Shown piece after piece: positions 31,503 to 41,790 of a DNA stretch of 64,000 nt. The notes beneath the pieces were generated by a model. That model was not told the origin of the DNA, made no database searches, and was given only the letters and a program-made list of their open reading frames with translations. The position numbers and the translations under genes were made by a program. The DNA is from Flectonema sp. DT1601. Its lineage: Eukaryota; Euglenozoa; Diplonemea; Diplonemida; Diplonemidae. The stretch spans positions 1,081,656 to 1,145,655 of the forward strand of contig OZ025807.1 in NCBI GenBank assembly GCA_964019425.1. The letters are read 5' to 3'. Positions within the stretch are counted from its first letter, which is position 1. Each line of letters begins with the position of its first letter.

Positions 31503-33251
31503 ATGCCTGTCCCTGTTCAGAGTCTTTCTGTTGGACAAGTGTTTGACACTAGGGAAAAGTTTGAGATACACCTGCTGGAGATTTCCCACCAGAGTGGGCA
31601 CAGTTTCGCAAGGGGAAAAAGGGACCGGACGTACATGAATTTTACGTGTCCGGTGGATGCCTGCCAGTGGGCAGTAAAAACAAAGATGGACCAAGGGAAC
31701 TGTCGTGTGTGGCATGTGGAAGAGCACACTTGTTCACCTGGAGCAGCGAAGCAAGTAACCTACGGGTTATGCAAGTTCGTAGCCAACCGGGTAGAGCAGA
31801 AGGTTAGGACAAAGCCTATGCTTTATCCGAGCGAAGTTGCCAAAGATCTTACAACTTTCAGTTCCGTCGATGTCTCGACACACATCATCACCAAGGCGCT
31901 AAGGAACACACGCCAGAAGGTTCTTGGCAGTCAGGGTGATCAATTCGGGTTGATAGCTGCTTTTCTACAGAATTTGAAATCCGTCAACCCTGCAATGTCA
32001 TACGACATAGTCAAGACACAAAGCACCTTCACAAGAGCGTTTTGGTGTTTTTTGGATGGTAGGGCATTTCCGACTCTCTCTCCGATAATCCACAGCGACG
32101 CTTGCCACCTGTCAGGCGCATTCCGTGGTACCCTGTACATCACGGTTGGGATGGATGCTGAGAGACACATTTTCCCTTTGTGTTTCTCAACAAGCAATGT
32201 GTCGGAGAACAAGGACGGGTGGGCATACCACCATTCTCAGATGGCTGCTCACTTCGGCAAGTCGCTGGAGAGGGCAGTCTTGTTCTCAGACAGACAAAAG
32301 GGATTGGAAGGCGACACCACCCTTGAAAACAAAATTCTCCACCATGCCTGCTGTCTCAACCACCTTGTTGACAACGTTGCGAATAGCACGCAGCTGCCAA
32401 AGGGTTCGGCCTCCACCATAATGTGGCAGATAGCCAAAGCCAAGTCGCAGAAGGAAGCCGTGAAGCTGTTGGACAGCATTGTCAGTAAACCCGCCACCGT
32501 TTACATCAAGAAAACACAGCTTTCTCGGTGGTCAGATGCGTACTGGCCAAAAGGTGTTCCAAGGTTTAATACCTACACCTCCAACGCAGTTGAGTGCGTT
32601 AATTCGATTTTTCGGGAAGCTCGCAAGGGAAGCCTGCTGACTCTCATCCAGGACACCCGCAGATGGACTACAGACACGCTCGCTAAGCGACAGGGTCTGC
32701 TTGCTGCAACTCTACCGCCAGAATCCCCAGTACCCTCTGTGGAAAAGCATATACGGGAGCAGGCAGCAGACGCTTCGCTGTGGGAAGTAACACAACTGAG
32801 CAAGCGGTTGTGGGAGCTACGACAGTCCCTAGCGAGCAAAACAGTTCGATTGATTGATGGTTGTTTGACATGTAATTGCTACGACTTCCGTAAGAGCAAC
32901 CTTCCTTGTGCACACACGACGAAGGTACTAATGCACCTTGGTTTGGACACCTTGACTGATCCCGCTGCCTGTCTGCCTTTCTTGCGTGTCAAGAGTTTCA
33001 GACGTTTCTACAGCATGCAAGTGCTACCTGAAACTGCGGAACTTGGAGACCTGATCCCTGATGATACCTTGCCTCCTGTTGTGAAGCCGAGCGTAGGTCG
33101 CCGTCCGCATCTCCGCATTAGGAAAAAGAGTGAAACGTCAACAGTGACATGCAGCAATTGCAACACCAAAGGCCATAACAGCAGAGGATGTAAGCGACCT
33201 CGAAAAGTAAAACCAGAAAGTAGTGAAATAAAAAGACCTAAAGTGGAATAA
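31503..33251 (+). CDS. MULE transposase with SWIM and CCHC zinc fingers
   Basis: 582 residues, intact. It cuts and pastes the surrounding element. Residues 45-80 hold a FAR1/MuDR-type N-terminal DNA-binding region with Cys/His spacing (CPVDACQW, HVEEHTC). The DDE core has its first Asp in IIHSDACHLSG (Asp199), the second in AVLFSDRQKGL (Asp263), and the likely Glu in TSNAVECVNSIFREAR (about 365). A SWIM zinc finger follows (CNCYDFRKSNLPCAHTTK, about 454-471). A C-terminal zinc knuckle of form CxxCxxxxHxxxxC (CSNCNTKGHNSRGC) and a Lys/Arg-rich tail end the protein. The acceptor TTTCTTTACAG lies 31 nt upstream of the ATG, so the transposon message is probably trans-spliced like host genes. The transposase looks functional. 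Confidence 0.95.
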   Translation: MPVPVQSLSVGQVFDTREKFEIHLLEISHQSGHSFARGKRDRTYMNFTCPVDACQWAVKTKMDQGNCRVWHVEEHTCSPGAAKQVTYGLCKFVANRVEQKVRTKPMLYPSEVAKDLTTFSSVDVSTHIITKALRNTRQKVLGSQGDQFGLIAAFLQNLKSVNPAMSYDIVKTQSTFTRAFWCFLDGRAFPTLSPIIHSDACHLSGAFRGTLYITVGMDAERHIFPLCFSTSNVSENKDGWAYHHSQMAAHFGKSLERAVLFSDRQKGLEGDTTLENKILHHACCLNHLVDNVANSTQLPKGSASTIMWQIAKAKSQKEAVKLLDSIVSKPATVYIKKTQLSRWSDAYWPKGVPRFNTYTSNAVECVNSIFREARKGSLLTLIQDTRRWTTDTLAKRQGLLAATLPPESPVPSVEKHIREQAADASLWEVTQLSKRLWELRQSLASKTVRLIDGCLTCNCYDFRKSNLPCAHTTKVLMHLGLDTLTDPAACLPFLRVKSFRRFYSMQVLPETAELGDLIPDDTLPPVVKPSVGRRPHLRIRKKSETSTVTCSNCNTKGHNSRGCKRPRKVKPESSEIKRPKVE

Positions 33252-33363
33252 TTTAGTTAATTAATTTGAGTGTCCTTGATTGAGTGTCATCCTTATCTAA
33301 CTTGTCCTTGACTTTTTACTTAGCTTTTCAGGATGAAAAAAAAAGGATGTTGGTCAGGATTGA

Positions 33364-33990
33364 AGTTGTACTTTCTACGGGATAGGCAGACTTTGTACGG
33401 GAGAGGTTGGCTTTTATTAGTGGCTCCCCCCCCTTGGGGGGGGTTGGGGGGGGGGCTTGCGTTCCGCCAAGAACTTGGCGGAACGCAAGCCCCCCCTTGC
33501 ACTCTTCCCAGCTTAATCATCCATTAGCAGCAAATTTGTTTTTCAGGTTGGACTTTGTACGGGACAGGCAGACTTTGTACGGGAGAGGTTGGCTTTTATT
33601 AGTGGCTCCCCCCCCTTGGGGGGGGTTGGGGGGGGGGCTTGCGTTCCGCCAAGAACTTGGCGGAACGCAAGCCCCCCCTTGCACTCTTCCCAGCTTAATC
33701 ATCCATTAGCAGCAAATTTGTTTTTCAGGTTGGACTTTGTACGGGACAGGCAGACTTTGTAAGGGAGAGGTTGGCTTTTATTAGTGGCTCCCCCCCCTTG
33801 GGGGGGGTTGGGGGGGGGGCTTGCGTTCCGCCAAGAACTTGGCGGAACGCAAGCCCCCCCTTGCACTCTTCCCAGCTTAATCATCCATTAGTAGCAAATT
33901 TGTTTTTCAGGTTGGACTTTGTACGGGAGAGGTTGGCTTTTATTAGGGGTTCCAGGGGGGGCTTGCGGAACGCAAGCCCCCCCTGCACTT
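33364..33990. repeat. Tandem 182-bp units with long palindromes in MULE 3' region
   Basis: Units begin at about 33364, 33546, 33728 and 33910 (the first diverged at its start, the last truncated). Units 2 and 3 are almost identical. Each holds a palindrome of about 44 bp centred on CCGCCAAGAACTTGGCGG, with arms ending in GGGGGG/CCCCCC. Subterminal repeats of this kind often bind transposase, but that is inference. Confidence 0.9.
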
Positions 33991-34049
33991 TTCCCAGCTA
34001 TTCGGGGTGGGGGAACAAAAAAAAAAAAAAAAAAAAAAAAAAAAGACGT

Positions 34050-34118
34050 CAGTCGGAATTGAGCCTGGGCATCGGGCGTCCAAAGTCAGACCTCCCTCCG
34101 CTGAACCACACCCGCTCT
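34050..34118 (-). other. tRNA-like sequence inside MULE right end
   Basis: Minus strand: GTGGTTCAGCGGA resembles an A box and GGCTCAATTCC (34055-34065) a B box at tRNA-like spacing, followed by a T23 run. The acceptor stem does not pair. It may be a captured tRNA-derived element. Confidence 0.35.
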
Positions 34119-34238
34119 TAAAGACAGGTGGTGGTCTCGATGCATCCCGTATATAATTTTTGGCCCCTACAGCCATTTTGGATTTTGTAATGAATGGTTA
34201 GTTCTGAAACTATTTGTGTAGTAAACACTAGTTTGCCC

Positions 34239-34787
34239 TTTTTATTTTTTTGGTAGCTATGGGTTTTGGGTGTGGGATAGGACGATCGAGACAGGAAGTA
34301 CAGTCGCTATTATGGAGGGCAAGTATTCTTTTCAAGAAAATTAACAAAACGGAACAAATTAAAGCAGTACCCGGAAGATATTAAATTAGGTGAAAATGAC
34401 TTCCGAGTTGAATTTCCAGGTGAGATTTGGACTGTTAGCTTTTGGCTAAGGCCCTCCCTGAAGAGCAAGAACAAAAAAACTACTCACACCTGAAGAAAAC
34501 ATACACAAAGAACACACTGTAAGCTGTGTGTGTATTTTGTGTTTGTCACAACAGGAGAGAAAAGAAAGAATGTCAAGGTTGGTCACCTTGCCTATCAACG
34601 CACAACATTGGTGGTCTCTACTTATTTGTACAAAAGAAAAAAGAACCCCAAAACCCGATGCAGGCAGGTTGCCAGGAGATTTTCAAATGGGTGAAGTTAC
34701 TCCGAGCAATCCCTGCGTGCAATGTTTATGAAAAATAAAAATAAATGAAAACAAGTCGATTAATAATTTTTTTTTTTTTTTTTTTTT
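34239..34787. other. Intergenic with a truncated copy of repeat B
   Basis: 34405-34622 is the first 218 bp of the introner-like repeat B (starts GAGTTGAATTTCCAG), ending at GGTCTCTACT where other copies continue with AGACCCTGAG. The remainder is AT-rich with a T-tract at 34768-34789. Confidence 0.75.
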
Positions 34788-35877
34788 TTAATAATGTTCT
34801 GGCATAACAAGAGCCAATGAGTGACGAGGACAACACAAACGAAGGAACTGAAAGTTTATCAACAACAAGATGATGATGTTGATGTTGATGAGGAAGAAGA
34901 TGAAAAGTCGATCCAAAAACAATTCGAACCCAAGGTGGAGATGGTTCAGATCATTTGTTAACCTGGCGACTTCCCAGCAATACACGTATTCCCCATACCA
35001 GGTAGACGACTACCTGGATGGAAAATGTAAGCACGCGAAATGCAAACTCCTTCCAAGTAGTAGAAATATACCAACTACTGATCACCGCAATGATCATAAC
35101 AGGAGGAGGGTACAGAGAAACGTACAACCTCACTACGAAAAGCAACACAGAAACAAAAACCCCAAATCCTTCAACGACTTTGGGGTTCGCACGAGCAAAA
35201 TAAACAACACATAACAACAAAATAACTGTCGCGAGAAGACACGCACAAAGCTGTCTCACGAAGAAATCGCCATCAGTCGGCGCGTGGGTAGTTATCCGGT
35301 CTCGGAATGACCTCCGCGGCTCTCTGTTTGTCACCATCTTCGTTGCAGGACGATACAGCGACGATGCACGTACTTGTGGTTGTGGTTGTGCCAGTGGTTC
35401 GCCCCAAACACGCTGTGGTGTGAGCGGCTGAGGTACTGAATGCTGAAGTAGTAGTAGTGGTTGTTGTTGTTGTTCTTGCTGCAGTTGTTGCCCTCTACGT
35501 TGTTCTTGCTGAGGTTGCTGTTGTTGTAATTTCGAAGTCGGCCCCTGCTGCGTTGGTCGATATAACGTCGGTAGTGGTAGTGACGGCTGCTGCTGTTGAT
35601 GCTGTAGCTGTTGATGTTCTTCTTGTTCTTGTGGTAGTAGTAGTGGCTGCACCAACGATGGCTGCTCTTCCTGCTGCTCCCGATCTTCCGAAACACGAAT
35701 CGCGTCCTTCACTCCCCGAAGCAAGTCCCTTCGTTCCCTCTCCTGAGACTCTCTCCGTCTCTGATGCTCCCTTCTGGGAGAGGCACCGCGCTTACTGGTG
35801 CCTCTCCCACTCTCATTCCCAACACCGCGGAGGATCTCCTCCTCGGACTCCCACGGCGTTAACGTTGTCCAGAACAT
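34788..35877 (-). CDS. Gln-rich protein with four C-terminal membrane spans, two exons
   Basis: Exon 1 is 34963-35877 and exon 2 is 34788-34847; the intron is phase 0 (CAG|GTTAAC to TTTCAG). The 324-residue product starts MFWTTLTPWESEEE. Residues 20-65 are Arg/Glu-rich (REHQRRRESQERERRD). Residues 66-170 are Gln/Pro/Leu-rich with poly-Gln runs from CAA/CAG slippage. Four hydrophobic spans follow: about 208-230 (LCACLLATVILLLCVVYFA), 235-256, 259-277 and 283-303. The end is basic and cysteine-containing (FLRLCCPRH). If the intron is not removed the protein ends three residues after the donor. A good acceptor (TTTCCACAG at 35910) lies 32 nt upstream of the ATG. No family is recognised; an integral membrane protein with a disordered cytosolic domain is likely. 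Confidence 0.65.
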
Positions 35878-36030
35878 GATTTAGGTTTAGAACTTTTCGA
35901 TACGGCTGCCTGTGGAAATAGAAAGATAATTACAACAATACACCAATCACTCGTTCTCAGGGTCCCAATAATACAAAACACATTATTCCCCCCAACGAAC
36001 CCCCTCCTCCCTGCTGTTCTCCATCTTGTG

Positions 36031-36284
36031 GCTTTCATTAAATTTCCTGAACCTGTAGAAGACAATAATCTGAACAACATCAACAAATGTTTTGAGACAC
36101 ATCAATTATTAGGGAAGTGGAACCCTATTTTTGTATTTTTTTTATTTATTTTCACAGGGAGGTTCCCCTGCTATTTTTTTTTTTTTTTTGTTATTATTAT
36201 TATTATTTTTAATTTTTTTGGTTGTTTTTTTTTATTTATGCATTTGTTTGTTTTTTTTTGATTAGCGGGGAGTGGAACCCCTTT
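36031..36284 (+). repeat. Dispersed repeat D, copy 2
   Basis: Matches 28833-29090. Its end directly abuts the repeat-B start GAGTTGA at 36285, so the two repeats were joined here. Confidence 0.75.
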
Positions 36285-38414
36285 GAGTTGAGTTTACCAG
36301 GTGAGATTTGGACTGTTAGCTTTTGGCTAAGGCCCTCCCTGAAGAGCAAGAACAAAAAAACTACTCACACCTGAAGAAAACATACACAAAGAACACACTG
36401 TAAGCTGTGTGTGTATTTTGTGTTTGTCACAACAGGAGAGAAAAGAAAGAATGTCAAGGTTGGTCACCTTGCCTATCAACGCACAACATTGGTGGTCTCT
36501 ACTAGACCCTGAGTGATCCCACTGGATCTCTCATCGTTCATAGTACCTATTTGAAGTTATAAAATCAAAGGTAAACTATGAACTACAAATGACTTAGCCT
36601 GTTATTATAATGCCACAGGCAGGCCCTGCATTCAGCAACTATCCAGCAGTGCTTGGATGTCCTGATCTTCTTCTAAAAAAAAGAAAGAAAAACAAAACTG
36701 TAGCTGGGATCACTCAGGATCAACAGACTACCAATGCTACCTGTTGTACTTGCTCACTATGGGGGGTGATGCCAAACACCCAGAAGTACTAAACTGCTTT
36801 CCTTCTTGCTGCCCAGGAGTTTCTGACCAGAACTAATAGAAAATAAAAAGTAGATGGGAAACAATAAAAAGTAAAATGGATATAACTGAAGTTAAACAAG
36901 ACAAATGAAGTAACAGACCAGAACAGAAAGAGAATTGTAATAGAAGATTACAAATAAAAAAATGCAAGTATCAACACATGATCAAGATACACCAGCAGCT
37001 AACAAACAACATAAAATTGAAGATCAGTTGCCAGAGTATTTCAACCATGGTAGAATACTCGCCCCTCTGGCAGGGATTATCCCAGACTTGTCCTTTAATT
37101 TAGTTGGACACCATGGCTTACAACCCTTCCAGAGGGAAGCACCATTATGACCTCTATTTTTTTTCTTCAAGAAAATCATAAGGTGGGAACAAAGAAAAAT
37201 GCTAAGAGGAACCCCTTATTAACACCTAAGACATCTAAACTGCAGCCCAGCCTATGCCCAATGCACTAACAGGTCATTCCCTCACACTCAGATCAAAAAA
37301 TCAAAGTTCAGAGTGCATCTTAGCGTGAATGAGAGAATTTCCTCCCGCTTTTTTTGAACAAAAGGGATAGGAGAAGGGATAGAAAACGAACATAACAATA
37401 AGATTCTAAGTGAGAAACACTTAGCAGAGAGTTGAATTTCCAGGTGAGATTTGGACTGTTAGCTTTTGGCTAAGGCCCTCCCTGAAGAGCAAGAACAAAA
37501 AAACTACTCACACCTGAAGAAAACATACACAAAGAACACACTGTAAGCTGTGCGTGTATTTTGTGTTTGTCACAACAGGAGAGAAAAGAAAGAATGTCAA
37601 GGTTGATCACCTTGCCTATCAACGCACAACATTGGTGGTCTCTACTAGACCCTGAGTGATCCCACTGGATCTCTCATCGTTCATAGTACCTATGTGAAGT
37701 TATAAAATCAAAGGTAAACTATGAACTACAAATGACTTAGCCTGTTATTATAATGCCACAGGCAGGCCCTGCATTCAGCAACTATCCAGCAGTGCTTGGA
37801 TGTCCTGATCTTCTTCTAAAAAAAAGAAAGAAAAACAAAACTGTAGCTGGGATCACTCAGGATCAACAGACTACCAATGCTACCTGTTGTACTTGCTCAC
37901 TATGGGGGGTGATGCCAAACACCCAGAAGTACTAAACTGCTTTCCTTCTTGCTGCCCAGGAGTTTCTGACCAGAACTAATAGAAAATAAAAAGTAGATGG
38001 GAAACAATAAAAAGTAAAATGGATATAACTGAAGTTAAACAAGACAAATGAAGTAACAGACCAGAACAGAAAGAGGATTGTAATAGAAGATTACAAATAA
38101 ACAAATGCAAGTATCAACACATAATCAAGATACACCAGCAGCTAACAAACAACATAAAATTGAAGATCAGTTGCCAGAGTATTTCAACCATGGTAGAATA
38201 CTCGCCCCTCTGGCAGGGATTATCCCAGACTTGTCCTTTAATTTAGTTGGACACCATGGCTTACAACCCTTCCAGAGGGAAGCACCATTATGACTTCTAT
38301 TTTTTTCTTCAAGAAAATCATAAGGTGGGAACAAAGAAAAATGCTAAGAGGAACCCCCTATTAACACCTAAGACATCTAAACTGCAGCCCAGCTTATGCC
38401 CAATGCACTAACAG
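36285..38414 (+). repeat. 1.14-kb monomer A in tandem (two copies, second split by transposon)
   Basis: Copy 1 is 36285-37428. Copy 2 is 37429-38414 and resumes at 42011-42262 after a 3.6-kb insertion. Each begins with repeat B (GAGTTGA...) and ends with CTAAGTGAGAAACACTTAGCAG. The copies differ at few positions. Short frames inside (for example 36610-36792, 36962-37150) recur in all copies but have no coding signature. Confidence 0.9.
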
Positions 38415-39157
38415 TGAGGCGATCGGCAGGGTGGAGGTGTTCACGATTTTTCACTTTGCTACACGAAAATTCACGATTTTTCACGATTTTTCACGATTTT
38501 TCACTTAATTTTTTGCTGCTTTTTGGTAGTGAAATCCTGTGAAAATGTGTGAAAATGTGTGAAAATGTGTGAAAATGTGTGAAAATGTGTGAATTCTAGT
38601 GAAAAAAGTGAGTGATATCCAGATGGTACCGTTGGTGTGCGATGTCAAACCTGTTCAGTTTGCCATACGTCATGTCACTTTGACAACTAAATGGGCATCG
38701 CTTGTGCCCAGTGACCCATCACCCTTCCTGACCATCGCTTGTGGTGAGGTTCCGGACTTTGGACCGGCGCATCGCGTGTGCGGTGGGTTTAATCACTGAG
38801 GGGCTCATTCTCGTTCAAACTGTTCTGTTCTGTGGTGTCTTTCCATTACTCCTCCCATCTCTGCTAGGAGACAGCCTGACAACCCATGTTGATATTGCTT
38901 GAGAGACAATGAGAGGTAATTCATTGGGGTAGAAACAAGTGAGTGTAATCATTGGGTTCCAAGCTGATGATAATTTTTTTGGTTAAATAAATAAAAAATT
39001 CAAAAAGCAACTGTTGTCATTGCTCAACCTTGGGGTTCTTGCGTGCCGGTTCTGCAGCCTTCTTTTTCTTCGCCTCTGCAGCCTTCTTCCTGGCTGCATC
39101 CCTTGCTTCCTCCTTCGCCTTCTTGGCAGCCGCCTTCTCCTTTCTTGCCTCCTCTCT

Positions 39158-41435
39158 TCACTGAGCAGTTTTTTCTTGTGCAACTTTCCTGGCAGCAGCA
39201 TTTTCTGCTGCTTTCGCTGCTTTCGCTTGGGTCAGTGTGGCGGACTGCTGGGGCACCGGGAGGGAGAGGGGGTCACGCAACTTTAGCTTTGCGGGGAGCT
39301 CCAGCGCAAAGCATTCAACAACAGAGAAAATGAATGCCCCGCGCTGGGACTTGGTTGGGGGGTTAGGTAGGGATGGTGCGTCCACCGGGATGATGCTGGC
39401 ATCAGGCTTGGTGAGCATGGGGTCATCGGGGACATCGCTCTTCAGCTTAGAGACCTGAATGTGGTTCACATGGGAGAGGGCGTGGTTGACCTGCCTATTC
39501 TCTATACTCATGAGGGACTCACATTCGCAAGGCAGGGAACACTTTTCGACAGTACTGTTTGTTTTCATCATAGTATAAACGAAACAACCATCAGGGGTGG
39601 ACTCCTCAGACAATGTGAATGCTGGTTCTGTAAGCCAGATATCGCGAACAACCCGACCATGATCATTCAGCAAATATGAGATGTCAATTGTGGCTGCCTC
39701 TGACATGTCACGTGCAACCTCTGCCCAAAACTGGAGAAGTTGTCGCGGAGTGCGATGCTCCCGGGAGAATGAGATGAGACGTCTGAGCACACCATTCACA
39801 ATACTATATTGTGCACACATGAACTCCATGATGTTGCCCATTTCCTCGTTACTGAGAGACATCAGGTAAGCGTATGCCCGCCTGCGACGATGAGAGTACT
39901 TGATGAGGCGCTTGTTGCGCTGCAAGAATGTGAGAACCCACCTGAGGAATGGAATACCTCGAAGCGGGCATGATAACACATAGCATGCAAATGCTAAGGT
40001 TCCGAAGCGCCCATTCGTAACCTTCTCTTTAAATGGGCACGCCCTAAAAGAGATGCGGTGCTTCTTGCGAAGCCAGTAAGCAAACGACCGATTCCCACGT
40101 ATGAAGAAGCACAGTGTTACTATTGAACGGAGGAAGTCACTGAGGCCAAAGTACTTCGCAATCCAGGAGGCAATGCAATGAACTCGGTGTGTAGGCTCCG
40201 GGATGAGGCAGATATTGCCATCTTGGTCAAATAATTTAAACCCCCTGTATTCTGATCCACCCCGATCACTGAGCGCAGAGGTAATCGTGCAAGTTGACAG
40301 AGGTGGTGGTGCCGGATCAGTGATTAAGATTCCGAGCTGCTGGAAGTGGTGCAGCGCACGTCGTAGTGTGTCACAGAATGATTGAGCTTGGTGGCTCTGT
40401 GTAAGTACTTCTGGGTGTTTGGCATCACCCCCCATAGTGAGCAAGTACAACAGGTAGCATTGGTAGTCTGTTGATCCTGAGTGATCCCAGCTACAGTTTT
40501 GTTTTTCTTTCTTTTTTTTAGAAGAAGATCAGGACATTCAAGCACTGCTGGATAGTTGCTGAATGCAGGGCCTGCCTGTGGCATTATAATAACAGGCTAA
40601 GTCATTTGTAGTTCATAGTTTACCTTTGATTTTATAACTTCACATAGGGTACTATGAACGATGAGAGATCCAGTGGGATCACTCAGGGTCTAGTAGAGAC
40701 CACCAATGTTGTGCGTTGATAGGCAAGGTGACCAACCTTGACATTCTTTCTTTTCTCTCCTGTTGTGACAAACACAAAATACACACACAGCTTACAGTGT
40801 GTTCTTTGTGTATGTTTTCTTCAGGTGTGAGTAGTTTTTTTGTTCTTGCTCTTCAGGGAGGGCCTTAGCCAAAAGCTAACAGTCCAAATCTCACCTGGAA
40901 ATTCAACTCTGCATGCAAGACTATAGCATGCAGTCGTAGCTGTAGCAGCAGTGATGTGTAGCGCTGACGAGTTTTCTGTCACAGATGTTGCGTCACTTAC
41001 TAGGCAGAAGGTACTCTCCCGGTTGCGAATGAGAAACACACAATCCTGCACATACAACCACCGGATCATCTCTCTTCGTGCAGCCCAATAACTGACGGAG
41101 TCAAGACCATGAAGCTGGCGGGTAAACTGCGGAATGCGGCGCATGGCGATGTGCTGCAAGAGGATCGGGACAACTGTACTTGGTGGCTGTGGGCGGAGAT
41201 GCAGGGTCCCAGCAACAGTGTATTGCGATACACCGTCAACCTCACCAATCTTCTCATCGCACCAGATCAGCATGCCATCCGTGCCAGCAACACGAGCCCT
41301 AACCTCCAAGTCATCTTCAACTTCTAGTCCCATACCACCCAATACATCTAACAGCTTTGATCTGCTAGTCACATACAGCAAGATCTCTGCTGGCAAGGAA
41401 TCGCGAAGTTGCACTGTTACTCTTACGAGAGCCAT
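39158..41435 (-). CDS. Two-exon protein of the 3.6-kb transposon, unknown family
   Basis: Exon 1 is 40895-41435 and exon 2 is 39158-40410. The intron 40411-40894 is phase 1 (TTCCAG|GTGAGA to CACCCAG), and the spliced frame gives 597 residues starting MALVRVTVQLRDSLPAEILL. The middle is basic and hydrophobic (RRRRAYAYLMSLSNEEM, LLQFWAEVARDM). The tail is Ala/Lys-rich (AKAAKAAENAAARKVA). After TGA at 39158 the same frame stays open for about 50 more Ala/Lys/Glu-rich codons to a TGA near 39015, so the stop may be recent. No DDE pattern, zinc finger or helicase motif was recognised. As the only gene in the element it is the candidate transposase, but it could be cargo. Confidence 0.7.
40402..40909 (-). 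mobile_element. Introner-like repeat B inserted in the transposon gene
   Basis: 508 bp, from GAGTTGAATTTCCAG to AAGTACTTA, nearly identical to repeat B in the tandem arrays (for example 49082-49590). It is bounded just inside its ends by a GT donor (40894) and an AG acceptor (40411), and its removal leaves one open frame across the two exons. Five different left contexts in the window (34405, 36285, 37429, 40909, 49082) all start at GAGTTGA, so that is a true end. The right end has only two contexts, so it is less secure. No inverted termini; a target duplication is at most 2 bp (CA). Confidence 0.7.
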
Positions 41436-41451
41436 GTGAATGAATTACCAC

Positions 41452-41790
41452 AATAAACTTTAGAGAACGATAGGATTAACAAGCACCACCACTTCAACGA
41501 TCACCACACATGCCTATCAACCCACCTGTGTTAGAATAGTTCAGCAACCACATGAAACTGTAACAAGAGCTGGATTAAAGAGAAGTAGTATTAACAATAA
41601 ACTGTAGAGAACGATAGGATTAACAAGCACCACCACTTCAACAATCACCACACACGCCTATCAACCCACCTGTGCTAGAATAGTTCAGCAACCACATGAA
41701 ACTGTAACAAGAGCTGGATTAAAGAGAAGTAGTATTAACAATAAACAGAGAACGATAGGATTAACAAGCACCGATGACAACTACGAAGCA
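41452..41790. repeat. 144-bp tandem repeat (about 2.3 copies) upstream of the transposon gene
   Basis: Unit from AATAAACTTTAGAGAACGAT to GAGAAGTAGTATTAAC. Copies begin at about 41452, 41596 and 41740, the last one partial. It lies between the transposon gene start and the right end. Confidence 0.85.

Larger units (their letters stand above)
31260..34238 (+). mobile_element. Complete Mutator-like (MULE) DNA transposon, 2979 bp
   Basis: The element starts GGGTAAAGGGG and ends in GTTTGCCC. A 54-bp perfect inverted repeat lies just inside (31277-31330 and 34168-34221, starting CTACACAAATAG), with an outer 17 bp that is less conserved. A 9-bp target duplication TTTTTATTT flanks it (31251-31259, 34239-34247), the size typical of Mutator elements. 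It encodes one intact transposase and has tandem palindromes in its 3' part. Perfect inverted repeats, target duplication and intact ORF all suggest a recent insertion. It is the only plus-strand gene of the first 36 kb. Confidence 0.93.

Noticed and set aside
39158-39160. TGA as a sense codon, suggested by open frames past TGA here and at 26394
   Set aside because: AspRS, the metacaspase fusion and the Hsp70-like gene all end at TGA in the expected place; AspRS ends exactly at its family's C-terminus.
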